Assembly (NCBI GenBank): GCA_044433405.1
Contig: JAWXTQ010000052.1
Span: forward strand, 1-12,757
Direction of reading: 5' to 3'
Origin: CAMQVM01 sp044433405
GTDB lineage: Bacteria; Bacteroidota; Bacteroidia; Bacteroidales; Rikenellaceae
Length of the DNA stretch: 12,757 bases
This document shows positions 1 to 7,033 of this stretch, in pieces. Numbering within the stretch: position 1 is the first letter of the stretch; each line of letters starts with the position of its first letter. The position numbers and the translations under genes were made by a program. The notes beneath the pieces were generated by a model. The model ran no database searches. It saw only the letters and a program-made list of their open reading frames with translations, and was not told the DNA's origin.

Positions 1-132
1 TAGTTTTTAAACTATAAAGATACTGAAAATCAGGGACTTATACAAATTTTTAAGACACTTATTTAATTGAATTTCATATATTTATGAGGTTTTTTTGAAT
101 TTTTGTCATGTAGTAAAATGAAATTAAATAAA

Positions 133-1011
133 ATGTTTAATATGAGAAGATTTAAATTACTTACTATGCTACTATGCACTCTAAGTTTGGCTTGTTCAAA
201 GCAGAGCAGTGAGAGTGTAGATAGCTATGATGATGCCGATTCTCAAGGTCAAGTGGAGTTGGCATGTAGCATTGCAGGTAGCGCAGAGGTCGTTACTCGT
301 GCTACAGATTATGGCGATTTAGTAGTGGAAGATGGCAAGATATATTTGCCAAGTTCTATCTTGCCTAGCGCGGATGATTTTAAAGTTGAAATTACAGGCA
401 GTTATATAGTACCAGATGAAGTTGTCGGTGGACAGCAGGAGGGTGGTGATGTAGAGAGTGTCTCTATTTCTTATGATAAATTGTCTGATTATACTAGTGA
501 ATTACCATACTTATATGCTGGTGATTATACTGTTACTCTTTCGTATGGCGATGTTACAGATGAGGGTTACGAAAATCCTTGCTATTACACAACATACGAT
601 TTTGTAGTCTCAGCACGTAAAGTTAGTCAAGAGAGTATTTCAGTGCCGATTTGTAACTCTATTATTAGAGGTATTACAACCACTGAAAGTTTTGATAACT
701 ATTATGTTTCTAGTGATTTAACAATCACTACTACTAAAGGAACAGAGTTGAATATAGAGGCAAACGCTATGACTCTATTCTTTGTTCAACCCTCTACAAC
801 ACTTACGCTTAGTGGTACAGCTGTTAAAACAAATGGCACAACCGTTTCATTCTCAGGAGTGATTGGAAAAACCACTGCACAAGAGTGTTATACTATTGAG
901 CTAGATGCTGAAGATGTTGGTGGTGGTGGAATATCTGTTAGTTTTGATAGCAGTATTTCAGAATTCGAAGTCGTAGAGACTAGCGATGAACTCAATCCGG
1001 ATTCAAATTAA
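133..1011 (+). CDS. DUF4493 domain lipoprotein, short form
   Basis: Predicted surface or periplasmic lipoprotein made of one DUF4493-type domain; molecular function unknown. The signal peptide ends in LSLAC (lipid Cys at residue 21 from this start), followed by a Ser/Asp-rich linker. DUF4493 hallmarks then follow in order: a first beta strand (VELACSIAG), the tripeptide T-R-A about 35 residues after the Cys, a YAGDYTVTLSYG strand, and a stretch leading to VPICNSII. The mature protein ends shortly after this domain, unlike its two larger neighbours. The frame is open from a TTG at 103, with ATGs at 118, 133 and 142. I chose 133 because it is preceded by the A-rich AAATTAAATAAA and places the Cys at 21, matching 21-23 in the other lipoproteins here; 118 and 142 remain possible. 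AATTTTTG at 98-105 is one base off the -7 consensus TAnnTTTG, but no -33 box is evident. First gene of a likely three-gene operon. The domain call is from recognised pattern, not a search. Confidence 0.8.
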   Translation: MFNMRRFKLLTMLLCTLSLACSKQSSESVDSYDDADSQGQVELACSIAGSAEVVTRATDYGDLVVEDGKIYLPSSILPSADDFKVEITGSYIVPDEVVGGQQEGGDVESVSISYDKLSDYTSELPYLYAGDYTVTLSYGDVTDEGYENPCYYTTYDFVVSARKVSQESISVPICNSIIRGITTTESFDNYYVSSDLTITTTKGTELNIEANAMTLFFVQPSTTLTLSGTAVKTNGTTVSFSGVIGKTTAQECYTIELDAEDVGGGGISVSFDSSISEFEVVETSDELNPDSN

Positions 1012-1042
1012 TATTTAGATACCTTATATAAAATAAAAGCGT

Positions 1043-2836
1043 ATGAAATCAATGATAAAAAAATGTGTTGTCATTCTATCGGCATTGGCTATGGTAGTTG
1101 GTTGTCAGGACGAGTCGGTCTTTTACAACAACTATGATGCTGATAGTGATAACGGCTTATTAAGTGGAACTAGCGGTGTAGACAGCTCTAGTGTTGGTTA
1201 CCTTCAGATTACTGACCTTCAAGTGTCAGTTGATACTTCAGCCGAGGAGTTGTTGGATAGCAGTGAGCAGGATGCTTCTACACGTGCTACTAGTAGCGTA
1301 GAAGATAGCTATATTGTAACTATTGAGAGTACAAATCTTAAAGTTCCAGTATCTTATGAGATTAACTACTCAGAGCTTAAGCTTGAAACAGAACTTGGTG
1401 ATGGTTATCCTCTTTATCCTGCTGATTATAATGTAACTGTTGAAACTGAGCTTTTAGAAGTTCCTGAGTCAGCGGTGAGTGTGTTGGTTTCGGATGTGGG
1501 AGCTGATACAGGAAATGCAAAATATAAAGGAACGCAAAGCTTTACTATCAAAAAAGGCGAAGTGACAGAGGTGAATGATATTGTTTGTGATTTAACCAAT
1601 ATTAAAGCTAGTGTTTCGCTCTCTGCTGATTTGAAATATATGTTTAAAGCGGATGCTGATTGTACTGGCGATGATTTGCCATTAAGAATTAGCGTTGTTG
1701 TGGGAAATCAAACCTATATCTTTAAGAGAGATGATGAGGATATTGTATTCTTTGATACTTATGACGATTCAAACACAATGACTGTTTCGCTTTCAGGTAT
1801 GTATAACACTGCAAGTGGCGATGAGGATGCATCGTATGCGAAAATTGAGGGATGGAAACAGACAATCACTGGTGTAACTCCAGGTCAATGGCGAAAAATA
1901 AGCATCAATATTCTTCATGCAAATGAAGGTAATGTTGAGTTTGAGGTGACTGTAGAAAACTGGGTGTATGATGAGAAGATAGATGTTGATATATTGACAT
2001 CATATAGTGCAATCGAGGAGACTATTATTGATCCAGAGTTGATGCCAGCTATTAAAATGCTAAACTCTACTGATAATGAAATCACTATTCCTACTACAGG
2101 TACGGTTGATGCTTTAACATTTGAGTTCATCCCAAGAGGTGATGCCGAGATTAATACTATCACTGTTATTACACCTGGAGTTGCTCAGGGTGCTTTAATT
2201 ACGCTTAGACCAACACCAACATATAACCCTTATGATGAGTATTATGTGGTGACAGAGGATTCATCAACTAAGAAGATTACAATAACTGCTACTGTTGCAG
2301 GAATGGAGTTGTTACGTACATTACCAGATGGAGTTACGGGAGTCTATTATGAACCTAAATTTAGCGTTTCGGACTCTAGGGGATATGTTACAACCTCTAC
2401 ATTTAAGGTTTCTGTGGGTGAGGCATCTGCTCCAACAATTACTTGGTCTGGTCATAGCTTTGATGATAGACACGAAATATATGCTGGTATTGAGGATTAT
2501 CCAGTAGTTGTAGAGATATTCTCTGAGACTGGAATTACAGGATTTGATCTTCAAATAAACAGTGCTATACTTGTAGAAACAGAATTAACAGGTATCGGTT
2601 TAGCATCCCAAATGGATCTAGTTAATCCAGGTAGTTGTGAAGAGGGTCTTAAAGCATTAGGATTCCCTGTTGGTGACGAGGTTTCGGGTCAAACTTACAT
2701 AGAGATGGATATTACCGATTTTATTCCGCTACTAGCTGGATTGGGCGAAGGCGATACCGACTTTGTTCTTACCGTAACAAATAGTGGAGGTAAATCAACA
2801 ACAGTAACACTTAAATTTAAAGTTGTAGCAAAATGA
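1043..2836 (+). CDS. DUF4493 domain lipoprotein with two C-terminal Ig-like modules
   Basis: Predicted surface lipoprotein of 597 aa, function unknown. The signal peptide ends in MVVGC (Cys21), followed by QDES. This acidic run after the lipid Cys resembles the lipoprotein export signal that sends Bacteroidota lipoproteins to the cell surface (inference). Residues about 53-310 are DUF4493-like: GYLQI strand, T-R-A at 80-82, the YPADYNVTVETE strand, then VNDIVCDLTNIKASVSL. Residues about 325-460 and 465-597 look like tandem Ig-like modules, each ending in a similar strand-turn-strand (SDSRGYVTTSTFKVSV and TNSGGKSTTVTLKFKV). A related module occurs in the middle of the next gene. It starts 31 bp after the previous gene, with ATG in an A-rich context. 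Its stop overlaps the next start as ATGA at 2833-2836, which points to translational coupling. No catalytic motif is visible; a structural or adhesive role is likely. Confidence 0.82.
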   Translation: MKSMIKKCVVILSALAMVVGCQDESVFYNNYDADSDNGLLSGTSGVDSSSVGYLQITDLQVSVDTSAEELLDSSEQDASTRATSSVEDSYIVTIESTNLKVPVSYEINYSELKLETELGDGYPLYPADYNVTVETELLEVPESAVSVLVSDVGADTGNAKYKGTQSFTIKKGEVTEVNDIVCDLTNIKASVSLSADLKYMFKADADCTGDDLPLRISVVVGNQTYIFKRDDEDIVFFDTYDDSNTMTVSLSGMYNTASGDEDASYAKIEGWKQTITGVTPGQWRKISINILHANEGNVEFEVTVENWVYDEKIDVDILTSYSAIEETIIDPELMPAIKMLNSTDNEITIPTTGTVDALTFEFIPRGDAEINTITVITPGVAQGALITLRPTPTYNPYDEYYVVTEDSSTKKITITATVAGMELLRTLPDGVTGVYYEPKFSVSDSRGYVTTSTFKVSVGEASAPTITWSGHSFDDRHEIYAGIEDYPVVVEIFSETGITGFDLQINSAILVETELTGIGLASQMDLVNPGSCEEGLKALGFPVGDEVSGQTYIEMDITDFIPLLAGLGEGDTDFVLTVTNSGGKSTTVTLKFKVVAK

Positions 2837-5127
2837 TTAGATTAAATTTATTGAGATATAGCGTGCTATTGTTAATGTTTTTTGCAGTAGCATCATGTAA
2901 TAAGAATTCAGAACTCCAGAGCTACGATAGCTCTGGGGAGACTGAAGAGGGCGAAGGTACGCTTTCATTAAGTTACAATGTAGGTAGTACTACTCGTGCT
3001 ACTACTTTATCTGACGATGATGTAAACACCTTGCTTGAAGATTATATATTAAAAATATATAAGCTAAAAAACGAAGCTGCCGTTGTTGACGGCGTGAGCT
3101 ATGATGCAGAGTGGGAGTTGATTCGCTACTACTATCCAGCTAATGAGGTGCCAGATGCACTATATTTAGTGTCGGGCGATTATAAAGCAACAGTATCTCT
3201 TCAAATAGACGAGACTCCTGTGTATGCAGCTGAGGACCCTGATCAATACACATATTCTGGTTCGCAAGAGTTTGCAATTGTTGCAGGTTCTACATCTAAT
3301 ATTGAAATTGCTTGTAGCGTAATCAATAGTGTTGTTAGAGTGGTGTATGATTTCAGCGGTATTTCAGGTAGTGAGCTTATAGGGAATCAAGTGTATGTTG
3401 GAGATGAGCTTATTGTTGATAATCTAGTGACTTATGTCTCTGCTAGTAACAGTTTTACATCTATAAACGATGTGAAAGAGAATTACACTCTAGGGTATAC
3501 AGAGAGCGGTCAAGATGGCTACTTTGTGTGTCCTGAGGATGTGACTAGACTATCATGGGGAACATTCTTCGATTTTGGTGATAAAAACGATGGAGCTTTT
3601 ACTGAAATCACCAAGTTTGGTGCTATCAGTGACCCTGAGCCATCGACACTATACACAATTAATCTAAAATACTCTACTACAACTAGTGGTGTGCTTAGTG
3701 TTGAAGTGATACTTAATGAGGAGGGAATTACCGAGTTTGATGATAGCTTTATATTCTCGCCACAACCTACAATTTCGGGTGATGGTATATCGACAGAATT
3801 TACCTATATCGACGGAACTAAAACTTATAGCATTCAATCGCTTCAAGCTATTTCGCAAATTAGTCTTGTTGTGAATGGTACGACCTTGATTCCTCTTGCT
3901 AATGGCGAGGTTGTTGAGGGTATTGCAGGAGTTGAGAGTGTATCACTAGATTCAGATAAGTTAACAGGTAGTGTGACTTTAAATAGTGACTTCTTTAACA
4001 TGTTTGGTGCAGGAGGTCTTCAAAGTTTTGTTGTGACTGCTGTAGACGAGAGTGGAACTGCAGGTACTGAATCGCCAAAGGTTAACGTTACTGGAATGTT
4101 AGAGACAATTAGCTCTCCTGACTACTGGTATAACACAGCAACTCTTAATGCAATGGTGACAAACACCTCTGAGAGTGATGTGAAGATATATTGCCGTAAG
4201 AAGGGTACAGAAGATTGGTATGAGTTTAGTGCCGCTGCAAGTGCGGGAACTACATTCTCAGCAGCTATGACTCCACAATGGTCGAAAGCGGTGAATGACT
4301 TTAATCTAAATATCAGTACTCTTGATTTGGGTATGACAGTTGGAGGTGAATATGAAACTAAGCTTCTTGTTAATGGTGTTCAACGCGGAGGAATTACTAC
4401 AATAACAGCAGGTGGTAGTGTACAAACTATTACTAGTGCAAATATGGATGGTAGTTTAGAGTGTTTTACATCTGATAGTGAAAGTTCAACTACATGGGGT
4501 AGTGGTAACAATACGTTTACTAGTAGTTTGTGTACTCAAAGTAGCAGAGGTGGCTCAAATGCTGCAAAACTAAAATCTTATGTAGTGTTAAGCAAATTTG
4601 CTGCAGGTAACCTGTTCTTTGGTCAGTTTAAGTTTAACGGTATTATAACACAAACTGGTACTGTAAGATTTGGTCAAGCGTTTAGCTGGACTGCACGTCC
4701 AAGAGCAATTAAGCTACGTTATTCAGTTCAGTTGGCTACAGTTGATATGGATGTTCCATCAGAGGTGGGTAGTAATCTTGTGGATGGTGAGCTAGACAAA
4801 GCTAGAATCTTTGCATGTGTGGTAAATTGGAGTAGCCGTCATAATGTTACATCTGGTAGTGGTGATCCTGAAGGAGTTTGGGATCCAGAGCAGCAGATGT
4901 CGGTAGATGAGGGTAATATTATAGGTTATGCTTCGAAATTCCTTACAGAGTCAACAGACACTAATATGTATGAGTTAGAGATTCCTTTCTATTGGTATGA
5001 TACTGCAACCAAGCCTACAGGTGCTATTTCGCTTGTGATTTCGGCAGCAACCAGTGCTTATGGTGACTATATGGTTGGTGGTGAAGGTACTGAATTGTGG
5101 GTTGATGATTGGGAGTTTGTTTACTAA
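2833..5127 (+). CDS. DUF4493 / PCMD domain surface lipoprotein
   Basis: Large lipoprotein of 764 aa. Signal peptide with lipobox AVASC (Cys22), then a Ser/Glu-rich linker. Residues 43-292 are DUF4493-like, with T-R-A at 54-56, the YLVSGDYKATVSL strand and IEIACSVINSVVRVVYDF. Residues about 305-420 resemble the Ig-like modules of the preceding gene. Residues about 426-527 look Fn3-like. Residues about 535-764 form a PCMD (putative carbohydrate metabolism domain), marked by FAAGNLFFG at 589-597, GQAFSWTARP after it, and a C-terminal YGDYMVGG...LWVDDWEFVY strand. PCMD is named for its association with carbohydrate-related loci; a glycan-binding beta-sandwich role is plausible, but no ligand or catalysis can be read from the sequence. 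Translation is probably coupled to the upstream gene through a 4-bp overlap. It is the last gene before the 5163-5197 hairpin. The protein at 7034-8662 shares the Fn3-like plus PCMD end. Confidence 0.85.
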   Translation: MIRLNLLRYSVLLLMFFAVASCNKNSELQSYDSSGETEEGEGTLSLSYNVGSTTRATTLSDDDVNTLLEDYILKIYKLKNEAAVVDGVSYDAEWELIRYYYPANEVPDALYLVSGDYKATVSLQIDETPVYAAEDPDQYTYSGSQEFAIVAGSTSNIEIACSVINSVVRVVYDFSGISGSELIGNQVYVGDELIVDNLVTYVSASNSFTSINDVKENYTLGYTESGQDGYFVCPEDVTRLSWGTFFDFGDKNDGAFTEITKFGAISDPEPSTLYTINLKYSTTTSGVLSVEVILNEEGITEFDDSFIFSPQPTISGDGISTEFTYIDGTKTYSIQSLQAISQISLVVNGTTLIPLANGEVVEGIAGVESVSLDSDKLTGSVTLNSDFFNMFGAGGLQSFVVTAVDESGTAGTESPKVNVTGMLETISSPDYWYNTATLNAMVTNTSESDVKIYCRKKGTEDWYEFSAAASAGTTFSAAMTPQWSKAVNDFNLNISTLDLGMTVGGEYETKLLVNGVQRGGITTITAGGSVQTITSANMDGSLECFTSDSESSTTWGSGNNTFTSSLCTQSSRGGSNAAKLKSYVVLSKFAAGNLFFGQFKFNGIITQTGTVRFGQAFSWTARPRAIKLRYSVQLATVDMDVPSEVGSNLVDGELDKARIFACVVNWSSRHNVTSGSGDPEGVWDPEQQMSVDEGNIIGYASKFLTESTDTNMYELEIPFYWYDTATKPTGAISLVISAATSAYGDYMVGGEGTELWVDDWEFVY

Positions 5128-5135
5128 CATATCGT

Positions 5136-5149
5136 GCTGTTTAAACAGC
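5136..5149. repeat. 14-bp perfect palindrome after the lipoprotein operon
   Basis: GCTGTTTAAACAGC is self-complementary and begins 8 bp after the stop at 5127. It extends by one G-C pair and one T-G wobble to 5134-5151. It may be a small RNA hairpin with a TTAA loop at the 3' end of the transcript, or a protein-binding site. It lies just ahead of the stronger hairpin at 5163-5197. Confidence 0.6.
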
Positions 5150-5162
5150 GCATCTAATTAAC

Positions 5163-5197
5163 TTATGAGGTCGTTTATAGAATAAACGACCTCATAA
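5163..5197. terminator. Probable intrinsic terminator, 16-bp perfect stem
   Basis: The arms 5163-5178 and 5182-5197 (TTATGAGGTCGTTTAT and its reverse complement) pair perfectly over 16 bp around a 3-nt AGA loop. It sits 35 bp after the stop of the DUF4493/PCMD gene and before the barrel genes, where the three-gene operon should end. It is followed by AT-rich ATATTATT and not a clean T-run, so termination may be partial. The stem could also protect the mRNA 3' end. Confidence 0.72.
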
Positions 5198-5202
5198 ATA
5201 TT

Positions 5203-5235
5203 ATTAAACTTTGATTCTATTGAAGTTTAATCAAA
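5203..5235. repeat. Two overlapping, mutually exclusive inverted repeats
   Basis: ATTAAACTT (5203-5211) pairs with AAGTTTAAT (5223-5231). TTTGATT (5210-5216) pairs with AATCAAA (5229-5235). Both are perfect but share bases, so only one can form at a time. They lie directly upstream of the first barrel gene and overlap the candidate promoter, which suggests an operator or a leader structure. AT-richness raises the chance of coincidence. Confidence 0.45.
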
Positions 5236-5239
5236 TTTG
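5210..5239 (+). promoter_or_regulatory. Candidate Bacteroidota-type promoter for the barrel genes
   Basis: TTTG at 5210-5213 fits the -33 element. CAAATTTG at 5232-5239 matches the -7 consensus TAnnTTTG at all but the first base. The spacer is 18 bp, slightly shorter than the usual 19-21. It lies 18 bp before the ATG at 5258, so the 5' leader would be very short. It is supported by its position right after a terminator-like hairpin. Confidence 0.35.
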
Positions 5240-5257
5240 TAAATTAACAATAATTAA

Positions 5258-6151
5258 ATGACTAATTTTAGATCTAGGGCAGTGTTGCTATTTTTGACAA
5301 TTATGTGTGCAAATGGAGTGTTTGCATCCAACCATGATTGTTTGATGGTAGATGGCAAAGAGTCGATAGAGTGTGTAGATAGTGGCGCAGGAGGTGTGAA
5401 AGCTGATAGTGTCGTGGTAGTTGGTTACGCCAATTCGGACGCTCTTGATAGTTATATTGATGATAGCGACTTGCGACGAAATCGAGGTTTAGCTCAGCTT
5501 GCCAGTGAGTTCCTGCCCGAAGGTGCGTGGATAACTGGAACTACATTCTCATACTCTACTCATGATAACGATGCGTATAAATTTTTGGTTCTAGAGGATA
5601 TCACTTCGTATGGTTATACACTTAATGCTAGTCCACTAGTGGCGTATGCAGTAAGTACAAATATGGCTATAGGGGCGCGTTTTGTGTATGGTAGAACGTT
5701 AACTAAGGTTGAAAATGCCGATTTGGTGTTTGGTGATGCTGACGATGGTGGTATAAATGTTAATTTTAATAATATTTATATTCTGTCGCACTCATACTCG
5801 GCAATGGCTATTTGGCGACAATATATCCCACTTGGAAACAACAAACGTTTTGCACTTTTTAATGAGTTGCAGCTAGAGGTTGGTGGCTCTCAATCGAAGT
5901 TTAGTTTTGATACTCCTACTTCAGGTGTGTACTCTACCTCTATAAATGCATCTTTGGGCATATCGCCAGGGATTGTTGCCTTTGCAACAAATGATGTTGC
6001 ATTTGAAGTTAGTGTTGGTATGATGGGATTATCTTACTCTAAGACAAAACAGGTGCAAAATCAGGTTTATGAGGGGGAAATGTCTAGCGGTTTTTTTAAT
6101 TTTAAGGTGAATCTACTCGCTATTGGGCTGGGTGTTTCGTTCTACTTGTAA
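5258..6151 (+). CDS. Outer-membrane beta-barrel-like protein, copy A
   Basis: Predicted outer-membrane protein of 297 aa, function unknown. The Sec signal peptide has a hydrophobic core (AVLLFLTIMCANG) and a likely cleavage after VFA at residue 23; there is no lipobox. After an acidic, flexible region to about residue 85, the sequence alternates polar and hydrophobic residues in strand-length segments with Gly and aromatic residues, for example GAWITGTTFSYS, MAIGARFVYG, FALFNELQLEVGG and the final LLAIGLGVSFYL. This is the pattern of a small 8-12 stranded barrel. The C-terminal strand ends in Leu instead of the classic Phe. It shares overall layout and final strand with the next gene, 5 bp downstream, so the two are probable tandem duplicates. 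Its position between two PCMD lipoproteins suggests a joint surface role, perhaps as an anchor or export partner (inference). Confidence 0.7.
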   Translation: MTNFRSRAVLLFLTIMCANGVFASNHDCLMVDGKESIECVDSGAGGVKADSVVVVGYANSDALDSYIDDSDLRRNRGLAQLASEFLPEGAWITGTTFSYSTHDNDAYKFLVLEDITSYGYTLNASPLVAYAVSTNMAIGARFVYGRTLTKVENADLVFGDADDGGINVNFNNIYILSHSYSAMAIWRQYIPLGNNKRFALFNELQLEVGGSQSKFSFDTPTSGVYSTSINASLGISPGIVAFATNDVAFEVSVGMMGLSYSKTKQVQNQVYEGEMSSGFFNFKVNLLAIGLGVSFYL

Positions 6152-6156
6152 AAAAT

Positions 6157-6981
6157 GTGATTGTGAAAAGAAAATTATTATTTATATTTTGTTTAGCTCT
6201 CTGCTCATCGCAGCAGTTATTAGCTAGCCAACCAATTGGAGAGAGTGACGGACTAACCATTGATAAGGATAACGATCGAGATTACTCCGCTGATTTCGTC
6301 AGAATAGAGAGTGATCCAATTAGGGATAAATTTGCCTATAAGGGTGAAGTGTTATTTGGAACTACACTCTCGTTTGGGAGTATCGAAACTGAAAATTCTG
6401 ATCTGTTTCTTTTGTTAGATGGATTGGAAGCAGAGGTGTCGTACTCTTCGATAAAGCCGTTTATTGGCTATTTTTATCGTGATAATAGATGTGTGGGTTT
6501 CAGATTTGGAAAAACCTCTTTGACAGCTATGCTTAATAGTGCAACTATTGATTTGGGTGCAAGTAGTGATATCTCTTTAGATATTCCCTATTTTAGATCC
6601 TCAAGTAAAGGGTATAGTTACGGTCTCTTTCATCGTTCGTACATCGGAATTGATAAAAAAGGAACGTTTGGCCTCTTTGCTGAGGTTGAGTTGATGCATA
6701 GCTACACCAAAACCAATACCAGTTATGAGTCGAGTAGTGTTATTACTACATCGCGTAGTGAGAATCGAAGTTTAGAATTAGGATTTAATCCAGGTGCCGC
6801 AGTCTATATTTTGCCAAATGTGTGTACCACACTTTCGTTTGGTTTTGGGGGTATCAACTACGCTGATATTAAGCAGTATGATAGTGCTGGTGAACTGACT
6901 GGTAGTAGAACATCATCGAAACTCAGTTTGAAATTTAATGTAACAGCAATTAATATTGGAGTCTCTATCCATGTGTGGTAG
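6157..6981 (+). CDS. Outer-membrane beta-barrel-like protein, copy B
   Basis: Predicted outer-membrane protein of 274 aa, function unknown. Signal peptide KRKLLFIFCLALCSSQQLLA with probable cleavage after Ala23; the Cys at LALC lacks the small residue required at -1 for lipidation. After an acidic linker come amphipathic strands such as GEVLFGTTLSFGS, SYGLFHRSYIGI, GTFGLFAEVELMHSY and the last FNVTAINIGVSIHVW, which mirrors the end of the upstream copy. Both copies also share the TTxSxxS strand and the internal SxxxxxxxFNPG/SLGISPG turn region. No in-frame ATG precedes the signal peptide, so the start is GTG at 6157 or GTG at 6163. The nearest ATG (6155) is out of frame and immediately followed by TGA. 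The 5-bp gap from the previous stop favours translational coupling with copy A. Confidence 0.68.
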   Translation: MIVKRKLLFIFCLALCSSQQLLASQPIGESDGLTIDKDNDRDYSADFVRIESDPIRDKFAYKGEVLFGTTLSFGSIETENSDLFLLLDGLEAEVSYSSIKPFIGYFYRDNRCVGFRFGKTSLTAMLNSATIDLGASSDISLDIPYFRSSSKGYSYGLFHRSYIGIDKKGTFGLFAEVELMHSYTKTNTSYESSSVITTSRSENRSLELGFNPGAAVYILPNVCTTLSFGFGGINYADIKQYDSAGELTGSRTSSKLSLKFNVTAINIGVSIHVW

Positions 6982-7033
6982 GAGAGCTAGGTAATATTTG
7001 AGAAATTTGGTCGTTTGAAATAGAAAATTAAAA

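Noticed and set aside
103..132. Upstream extension of the first lipoprotein to a TTG at 103 or ATG at 118
   Set aside because: The TTG lies inside a possible -7 box (AATTTTTG at 98-105), and both choices give a signal peptide longer than those of the neighbours. ATG 133 has the best A-rich context. ATG 118 cannot be excluded.
1915..2554. Small frames on both strands inside the second lipoprotein gene
   Set aside because: They lie wholly within a well-supported lipoprotein coding frame, show no recognisable domains, and are shadows of the real gene.
6987..7033. Separate promoter for the 542-aa PCMD lipoprotein
   Set aside because: AATATTTG at 6993-7000 is near consensus, but no TTTG sits at -33 and the 52-bp gap is compatible with co-transcription with the barrel genes.
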